Source: Gigaspora margarita
Taxonomy: Eukaryota > Glomeromycota > Glomeromycetes > Diversisporales > Gigasporaceae
Assembly (NCBI GenBank): GCA_009809945.1
Contig: WTPW01000712.1
Coordinates: 26,059-90,058 of the forward strand
Length of the DNA stretch: 64,000 nt
Direction: 5' to 3'
The first letter of the stretch is position 1, and each line of letters starts with the position of its first letter. The notes under the pieces were generated by a model. It had not been told where the DNA came from. It did no database searches and saw only the letters and a list, made by a program, of their open reading frames with translations. The translations under genes were made by a program, and so were the position numbers. Below, in pieces: positions 56,955 to 64,000 of the stretch.

Positions 56955-57900
56955 TTTTTTTTTGTGTGTTAAGGTGAGGTCTTGCTTCATTCTTTTATTA
57001 GCATTGCACTTTATTACAATATCCTCAACTATTACAACTAATTGCTATTTTATTGCTACAAGTACTAAGACTTAGACTATTTATTTATAACTTAAATCTA
57101 CTAGAGCATCCTATATGTCCCATGCACATACTCAATCTGGATTCTTCTGTACTACTATTCACCAATAGTACCTGTAGTGCTGCCACTGCCAGGTTCATAT
57201 CTCAAGCCACTTTTTGGATACTACTACAACCTAGACTATATCTTAAGCCACTACCTTCCTATTAATATATGTGCTAGTGCAGTGGCTCTTATAAAATTCC
57301 CTGAACCCAGCCAGCACTTACTTTCTTTTCACTTCTTATCTCTTTTTAGATCCCTTCTATACATACTCTACTGAACTTCCAAACCATAGACCTGGAAGGA
57401 TTGGTTTGCCTAGTTGAGCCCAGGATTCCCTTTTCCTAGTACTTGCTTCTGCAATGCAAGTGTTTTTTTCTAGTATAACTCCAGTAGCCAGATTGGTAAG
57501 AACCCTGCTATTGATCCTTTCATTATCCAGTTTTCTTTTCTGGCTTCTGTTCTTCTTCTAATTCCATTTAGCTTCTATTCTATAGTGCTATTAGAGGCTA
57601 GCTACTTCTTTGCTTGGGTCTTGCCAAGTATAATTTCTATTTGGTCTTGCCCAGAATTTATTTGTACTACATACTTAATGTAATGCAATACTACTAACAT
57701 GAGTTGGTGCAACTCAGAATACAGATATATGATCTGGGCACTCATAACAGTCATCATAACACATAGATATTTTTTCTGAAAATATCTCTAGTTGGATTTG
57801 AACTATATACTATATTACCATGAAATAATGCGCACTTGCACAGTGATTCGATCACCTGCGTGCTATGTTGAGTGCACGCATGTGCGCTATTTTGAGGTAA
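56955..57900 (-). mobile_element. SINE-like retroposon with LINE-like 3' tail, old copy
   Basis: On the minus strand, the upstream half matches 24305-24700: 'AGTTCAAATCC' (B-box position), 'AGAGATATTTTCAGAAAA', 'GGCAAGACCCAAGC', 'AAGAAGTAGC'. The downstream 150 bp instead match the LINE 3' end: 'CTCTAGTAGATTTAAG' and 'GAAGCAAGACCTCACC', then an A run (56955-56963 as T). The tRNA-like A box is not readable. A GCGCACATGCGTGC hairpin (57828-57889) sits at the head and may be a further insertion. AT-enriched relative to the copy at 24239. Confidence 0.75.
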
Positions 57901-59334
57901 CCCAATTTTTTATCCTGTACCAGTGATGAAAATCTAAACCTTAATATATATGTATATATATATAGGAACAATTAACCTATTGTTGAACTTCTATGTAGTG
58001 ATAGTAAAAAGTGAATTATTATTTTTTAAAACTTGCACACATATAAAGTATCGCTATGGAGCAGCGCATTCAAGCAGGGCGCTAGATGCAATGAATGAAA
58101 AGAGAGGCAGGATGGATAAGAGCCAGATTATAATTGGATATCGCCTGTAGATTTATGTTCTTATTTTTCTTTGTTCTTTGTCATCATTACACAGTACTCT
58201 AAGGCCATTATAGTTCTAACTTTAAAAAGGATGTGCATAAAATATTCGTTTATTATCAAAAATTATATTCTAGTATTAAATCAAAAAGAATAGCAGTAAC
58301 AATTTATTATCCTGCTAGAATAAGAATAGTGCTAATTGAACATTTAATGATAGTTATTCTTGAAGCAATTAAAGCTAAAAAGAATAAATATGAAGCATTC
58401 GTTGAGCATCTTTGTTATGCATTTGCACTATTTCGGGATGTGCATAGGCATTATTTTGAAACCAAGTATGCTATTTTTAGGAGATGCGTTTTTCAAAATA
58501 ACGGCCATGATCGTTATTTTGCAGTAATATAGTACCTTTTAGTTACAAGCACTTGGGGTGACAACAGCAACTATACTATGTTTCCAAACCATATTGTTAA
58601 GTTATTTTAATTTAAACTTTTATAAAAAGTTACTAAAAAATTTGCTTGATTTCTATTGACTCATCACTATATATCTGTATTTTCTTGTGTATAGCAAATA
58701 ATTTTACAACAACTATATAGTATTGTAATTGGTTTTTTAACAATAGCAAAGTTTGTTACCAGGAACAGAGTTTCATAAAAGTGAAATGAAGGGTATAGTT
58801 TACAGCCATCTGAAATGATGTACATCTACAAAATCTTGTATTTGGTTGGTCAGCATGATCCTAAATCTTTCTTTTTCTGTTTTAACAGACATTTTCAGGA
58901 TTGCCTTATAACTTGCACATTTTTATAGGTTTATTTCTATAGTGAAATGCTTAAAGTGTATATTATATAGATGTATACTTGATACAAATAAAACTAACAT
59001 AGATTTTTATTTATAATTATTATTGCTCAATCAGCTACTTTATTGCTATATATGAAAAAACATATGGGTTTGCTATCCAAACAAGCTTTAGCATTATATA
59101 CTTGAAACTCAATACCTAAGACAAAGCCTCTATAAAAAATTACTTAAACCTGTACTAATTATTCTCCAACCTATCAGACGCATATACTGCTATTTTTGCT
59201 CCCCAAATTTTCTAACCCCAGGATCCTACTATATTTTTTCTACTATATGAAACTACAATATAGACAAGATAGCTAATAATATACGTATATAGCTAAAAGA
59301 GAAATGGGTGCCATCTTGCAGTATTTATTTCAGA
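57901..59334. other. Mostly unassigned; two short open frames of unknown meaning
   Basis: 57950-58150 and 58233-58532 (99 residues) are open on the plus strand. The stretch 58045-58150 is less AT-rich and reads 'YGAAHSSRALDAMNEKRGRM'. I recognise no domain, signal peptide or conserved motif in either, and cannot say whether they are exons of one gene. The rest shows nothing. Confidence 0.3.
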
Positions 59335-59790
59335 TACTTGTACTGCTACTGCAACCATGGAGCTAACTATTTACTAATAAGCTCCTTGTACTACTACTGC
59401 AGCTGCGGAGCCTAACTATTTACCAATAATACTTGCACTGCTACTGCAGCCGCAGTGCCTAAATATTTACTAAAAAGGTCCTTGTACAGAACCTGCAGCC
59501 GTGGATCCTATCTTATTACTAATAAGGTCTTTGCACTATTACTATAGCTGCAGAGCCTAAATATTCACTTATAACTGCAGCCGCAGTTTCTATCTTACTA
59601 CTAATAAGGTCATTGCAATACCACTGCAGCTATGAAACCTAAATAATTACTAATAAGGTTCTTGTACTACCACTATAGCTATAAAGCCTAAATATTCACC
59701 AACAAGATCCTTGTACTACTGTGAAGCCTAACTGTTCACTAATAAGGTCATTGCACTGCCATTGCAGCCACAAAGTCTAATGATTAACTA
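59335..59790. repeat. Minisatellite, about 50-60 bp unit, about eight copies
   Basis: Tandem units of the form ACTAATAAGGTCCTTGCACT - ACTGCTGCAGCCGCAGAGCC - TAAATATTTA, with length and base variation. Each unit carries a CTGCAGC(T/C)GCAG palindrome. One and a half further units lie apart at 61281-61375. Confidence 0.85.
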
Positions 59791-61280
59791 ATAACAATCA
59801 CATGATTTGTTACATCTAAAATTTTATTATATAATCTTCACAAATTACACAAACTGACAAAATTGTATTTTTAAAAATTTTGCCCAAAACCTTAAACCCA
59901 ACATGTACTATAACTTAAAACAAAAATATTGCTGAGGTTTTTACAAATCAAATGGTATAAGAAATATAAAAAATAACCTTTTCTTTATAAATTACCACTT
60001 CCTTGAATATGTGCAATTATTTTAACTACTTTGTTTGATTCATAACAACTTATTAACTCAAAAAATAATCTATTAGGTGCATCAGAGATAGAGCTTTCAC
60101 CAAAATGCATGTGCGAAGGGCTGGTACATTATAAATGTAATGAAGAAAATAAAAAAAAACTGGGTTTCAGTACTAGATTACTTAATAAATTGATGTTTTG
60201 TTTTATTTTTTACTTGGGAAAATGTTTTTATGCTATTTAAAGGTTGCTAATACTTATTATCTTATTTAGATTTATTTATCTGTATCAATATAACAATAAG
60301 TATAAAGGTTATTTATTCATTTATTTATTTCAAAAATTATTTATTAATTATTAGTATTTATTTAGCATTAGTGTTAGAGAGTTTTTAAGCAGTTACCTCG
60401 ATATGACTCACTAGTCATTACTAACATAATTAATTTTGCTAGATTCATGGCACAGAATATAAATTTTAGTCAAAGTAACTACAAAAAGATATATTTTCAT
60501 TTTTTTTATTAAGAGATTACTTATAGATTATTAGCTTTGATGAATAAATTAAAATTTTGATATTTAATAAACAATTTTGGCAAAAAATATAAATAAAGAT
60601 CATACTGTATAATTTAATTTTTAATAAAAAAATTTTTTTAAAAAATATTCAATACAATTAACTCTTAACTCTATAGCTTTAATCTCTTATCGATAGTAGT
60701 TTAATCCAACCTAACAGGTTCAAAAATTTGACTTCATATAATTCTTAAATAATCTACTGCTAAAGTTTTTTCATCTACATTAAGGTTTCGTCAATAGTTT
60801 CATCTAAAATTTTAAAAACTATATTAGTACTGTAGTAGTACCATAGTAGTAAGCATTACTTTAATTCCTTCAATTCTGATCTAGTTTATTTGGTGGTTAT
60901 AACTCTGCTTGAATTTTAATAAATCTTTATTGGTAATAACTCTAAATAGTTTAGAATATTAAATAGCTTTGGTAAGTTTATTGTTATACTTAAAAAAAAG
61001 CTTTCAAAGCAAGATAAAAAGTATATGTAAAGTAAAACAAAAGACCAACTTTAAGGGCATGATTCTTCTCAACTTTGCAACTTACTTTACTTTAGATTTA
61101 AAAATAAGAAATTGCATATTTAACTAAAGTGCTATTCATTATTTTGTAATTGTAGTTTCCTTTTAGAAAACCCCTGAAAAAGCTATTTGAAAATGGCCTA
61201 CTATTGCAATTCACTATAAAAAATGGATCAATCATATGGATATCGATCACTCAAATTTCATAGTAAAAAATTTACCCTGT
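59791..61280. other. Unassigned AT-rich sequence
   Basis: No gene or element recognised. 60300-60370 has repeated TTATTTAT words. Confidence 0.4.
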
Positions 61281-61375
61281 GATCTGTGTGACTGATAAGA
61301 TTCACTGCAGCTGCAGAGCCTAACTAGTCACTAATAAGGGTCACTGCACTGCTCCTGCAGCTGTGGAGCCCAAAA
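61281..61375. repeat. Outlying units of the 59.3-kb minisatellite
   Basis: TCACTGCAGCTGCAGAGCCT, AACTAGTCACTAATAAGG and CACTGCACTGCTCCTGCAGC show about 1.5 units of the repeat at 59335-59790, 1.5 kb away. Confidence 0.75.
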
Positions 61376-62319
61376 ATTGCTATAATAGCAAAACCAAAGA
61401 TACTTTCATTTCTTAATATCTGCATGTCCATAGCCACCCATTTATACACTTAGCCATTCTATTTACTGAAATTCATACAAACCTAAATTTGCTAAAATCA
61501 TATAATATTATGACAAAACAACAAACAAAACTATGCCCTTAAACAATAAGCCTTAACCAAGCACTAAACTAACTATAAATGACAAAAATCTACATGATCT
61601 GCAATAAGATCATCTGATCTCACAATAATGACCGCTTTGTTACTTTATTGATGAGATTAACAGATTATAAATTAATTAGCAAAATTGTAATTTGATATTG
61701 CTGTTTTGTCATCATTCTTATATGTGTAAGATTAACATAGCTATGGTGATACAATTATAGAAGGTATATGACAACTTAAAGAATTATACAAATATAGAAG
61801 TAAGAAATGGGAAAAAATTATTCATTACAATATCACATTCATTTTCATAATTGATCTATGGATTGATAATCAATACATGAAAATTGAAATATTGCAAATT
61901 AAGGATACTAAAATAATTAGCACTAGAGTTACTTTCTCTACTTGTAAAATTTAGAAATATAGCCTTTTGATTGGTTGTATCTATTAAGTTGTAAATGTGT
62001 AATTGGCACTACTTAATAATAATAACTAGGTTAATGCATTGCATTGTTTATCTGGAGCCCATAGCCTGTTCTGAAAACATCCGTTATCTGTTTATTTTCA
62101 GGCTGATCCGTGTTGATATATTGTTTCTTATTGGGCAATAAATAAATGACGTCACTGGAAATAATAACACACAAATTCTGGTCCATTACTCCTCCATTAG
62201 AGTTCTCCGCTTCGCTCCGGACAATAATAATAATAATACAAACTAATTTACCATTTCTCCATTAACAATATAAACTGCAATGGTTTATTCCATAATTACA
62301 TGATGTATGTTACTAGAAT
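61376..62319. other. Unassigned sequence with a GC-rich hairpin at 62205-62222
   Basis: The only clear structure is the hairpin TCTCCGCTTCGCTCCGGA next to an (AAT) run at 62222-62238. The 62040-62220 segment has more CpG than its surroundings. It could be the end of a rolling-circle or other element, but the ends are not defined. Confidence 0.4.
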
Positions 62320-62840
62320 AACTTGTAAGGTTTGTAACAAAATTTTTTTATAGTGGCTAATGATGCCCTTAATGCAAATTGACTCAATTTTAACTACATA
62401 TTATAGTCATCAACTTCCATTTATTATGTACATATTATAATATTAAAATATGGATAACGTTAATAACATGCATTAGTAAATCACATACTGTGTATTGCAA
62501 GAATGGTAAGGTTATAACAGTAACTCAAAATAGAAACTATAATAATTTCAATGCGAACTAACTGAACTCTAACCATAATATAATAATTAGAATAACAAGC
62601 AAGTTTTGTATAGAAATTTGTTACAGTAATTATTGATAGTAACTACTATAATTTTGATACAAACTCAACCCTTAAAATGTATTATCTGTTGGGTAAGTTT
62701 GTAAAGAATTTTTTATAGTAATTTATAATAGAAATTATGATAACTTTAATACAAACTATTCACCTTTTTGTTATTACTAATATAAATAACACAGTAAGGT
62801 TTGTAACAAAATTTTTACAGTTACTAACAATGCCCTTAAT
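62320..62840. repeat. Degenerate tandem repeat, about 97-bp unit
   Basis: 'GTAAGKTTTGTAACAAAATTTTT', 'ACAGTAAYTAATAATAGAAACTA' and 'TTTAATACAAACT' recur in order near 62326, 62505, 62597, 62693 and 62792. Some units are incomplete. The frame at 62737-62976 runs through it and is not considered a gene. Confidence 0.65.
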
Positions 62841-63429
62841 TAACTTATGTCCCATTTCTGGTTTTAGCATGCAGCTATCTTATTTGATTTGTTCTATTAA
62901 AACTGATTGCTTTTTGGTAAAAAAGAGTATTCATTTTATTATTAGAGCTTGGTGCTACAGAGAAGAGGAAAATTAACAAAATTTTAAAATTAATTTTTTT
63001 ATATAAATTAATTTTGAATACAATTAGTATCATTTTTTGCTGACTCAAAAGTAGTTGTATTAATAAAATTTTGAAATATAGATCTTCAAAATTTATAATT
63101 TCTTATAGCTTATTATAAAATTTATAACATAAAAATTGATTTCCAAAGATCTTTTTTTTTGTTGATTTTCCTCTTTTGTAAACCTAGCCCATTAGATCTT
63201 TGATTATTTCTATAATTGTTTTAAAAAATATTAATTTGACTATTATTATTTTTTTAAGCTTTTTTTGTTCTTTGTGTTCAGTTGCTTGGAGTTGGTACCG
63301 AACCAAATCCTAAAGTTTGGGTTTTAGATTAAAGTTTTGAATACTTATTTGAAACTTGAAACTTCACCCAAAACCTCATTTGAAATCGAGACCTCATCTG
63401 AAAACCAAAAACTAAAGCAAGCCTCCATA
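62841..63429. other. Unassigned AT-rich sequence
   Basis: 63340-63415 has repeated GAAACTTCACCCAAAACCTC / GAGACCTCATCTGAAAACC words. No gene recognised. Confidence 0.35.
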
Positions 63430-63760
63430 TACATTGATTGCATTGATGTATTATATCGCTTTCAATCATACATCAAATGCACTGATATATGCTATAAACT
63501 TTTCAATATTCATCAATTGTACTGATGTACTTTATGTTATATACCTTCTTAAATAATTTAATAAAGTTTGAATGTCTAGTGCTATTTGGACTGAAATGCA
63601 TCAAACAATTATATTGTATGTGTGTAGTTTTTTTCATTATTATGATTCATATGTATGACATAAAAGACATAATTCTGGAATTTATATTCTGACAATAAAT
63701 GTTACTTTTGCAAGTCTCAGTTTTTTTTTACTTACTACATAAAAATTGAATGCAATATTA
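63430..63760 (+). repeat. Dispersed repeat, copy 2 (also at 45645)
   Basis: Same order of blocks as 45645-45960, including TTTAATAAAGTTTGAATGTC and TATTCTGACA. It shows that the 45-kb copy inside hAT B is a mobile or dispersed unit, not part of hAT B itself. Confidence 0.65.
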
Positions 63761-64000
63761 TGTAATAACTAGATATGATCATGTGGCAGCTGTGCTACCA
63801 AATTTTAACCAACTAATATCATTAGATTTGTAGATAGTATATTAGTATATGATACAGTTAGATTGTTTATAATCAACTTAATTGCTAATCTAGCTAATAT
63901 CAATACTAATTGCTATATTAATTTATTATAAAGATAAGGAATAAGAGTTATAATAATTTTAACACACGCATTGAAATCTATACTTTGTCTTTAAAATGTT
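63761..64000. other. Unassigned AT-rich sequence at the window end
   Basis: No gene or repeat recognised. Confidence 0.4.

Noticed and set aside
58233-58532. 99-residue plus-strand frame as a real gene
   Set aside because: No recognised motif and AT-rich codon use like the background; kept only as unassigned.
62205-62238. Helitron 3' end (hairpin near the terminus)
   Set aside because: A hairpin is present but the expected CTRR end and a matching 5' TC end were not found.

Overview
The window is a strongly AT-rich, repeat-dominated piece of a eukaryotic nuclear genome. The best guess is an early-diverging fungus of the arbuscular-mycorrhizal type (Glomeromycotina). This is inferred from base composition, from the kinds of transposons (a fungal DDE transposase with an intron, a LINE with a C-terminal RNase H, Tc1, hAT and MITE families), from TTAGGG repeats, and from a secreted streptogrisin-like protease with fungal features. 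Species cannot be fixed from the sequence. Only one intact protein gene is visible, the protease at 26677-27954. A decayed amidohydrolase gene lies at 10144-11345. Almost everything else that can be named is mobile-element sequence.

Layout. 1-6.4 kb: telomere-like repeats, tandem repeats, two fold-back elements and LINE 3' ends, one of them a fresh insertion with a 16-bp target duplication (6074-6373). 6.4-9.5 kb: a MITE and a 1.28-kb palindrome (8185-9465) invaded by a TA-flanked MITE. 9.5-13 kb: a palindromic 21-bp repeat array, the amidohydrolase pseudogene and a solo LTR. 13-18 kb: mostly AT-rich unassigned sequence plus one MITE. 18.2-23.3 kb: a decayed DDE transposase gene (minus strand), possibly bounded by matching TIRs. 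23.3-26.1 kb: GC-richer repeat units interrupted by a 1.05-kb tRNA-headed retroposon with a perfect 15-bp target duplication. 26.7-28 kb: the protease gene. 29-38.4 kb: an older copy of the same retroposon, a TA-flanked element holding a scaffold gap and a sequencing-adapter artefact, and a cluster of CCCTGTAAG MITEs. 39.1-42.7 kb: a 5'-truncated LINE. 44.3-50.3 kb: a Tc1 transposon split by a stack of hAT insertions nested several levels deep. 50.3-57.9 kb: more MITEs, a 2.1-kb palindromic element and another SINE copy with a LINE-like tail. 58-64 kb: minisatellites and unassigned AT-rich sequence.

There is no operon-like or clustered gene system here. The useful content is evolutionary: insertion order read from nested target duplications, a SINE/LINE tail partnership, a matched CpG-rich and CpG-depleted pair of one MITE, and a likely adapter-derived assembly error. 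I found no convincing new biochemical system. Short ORFs inside repeats were treated as chance reading frames.
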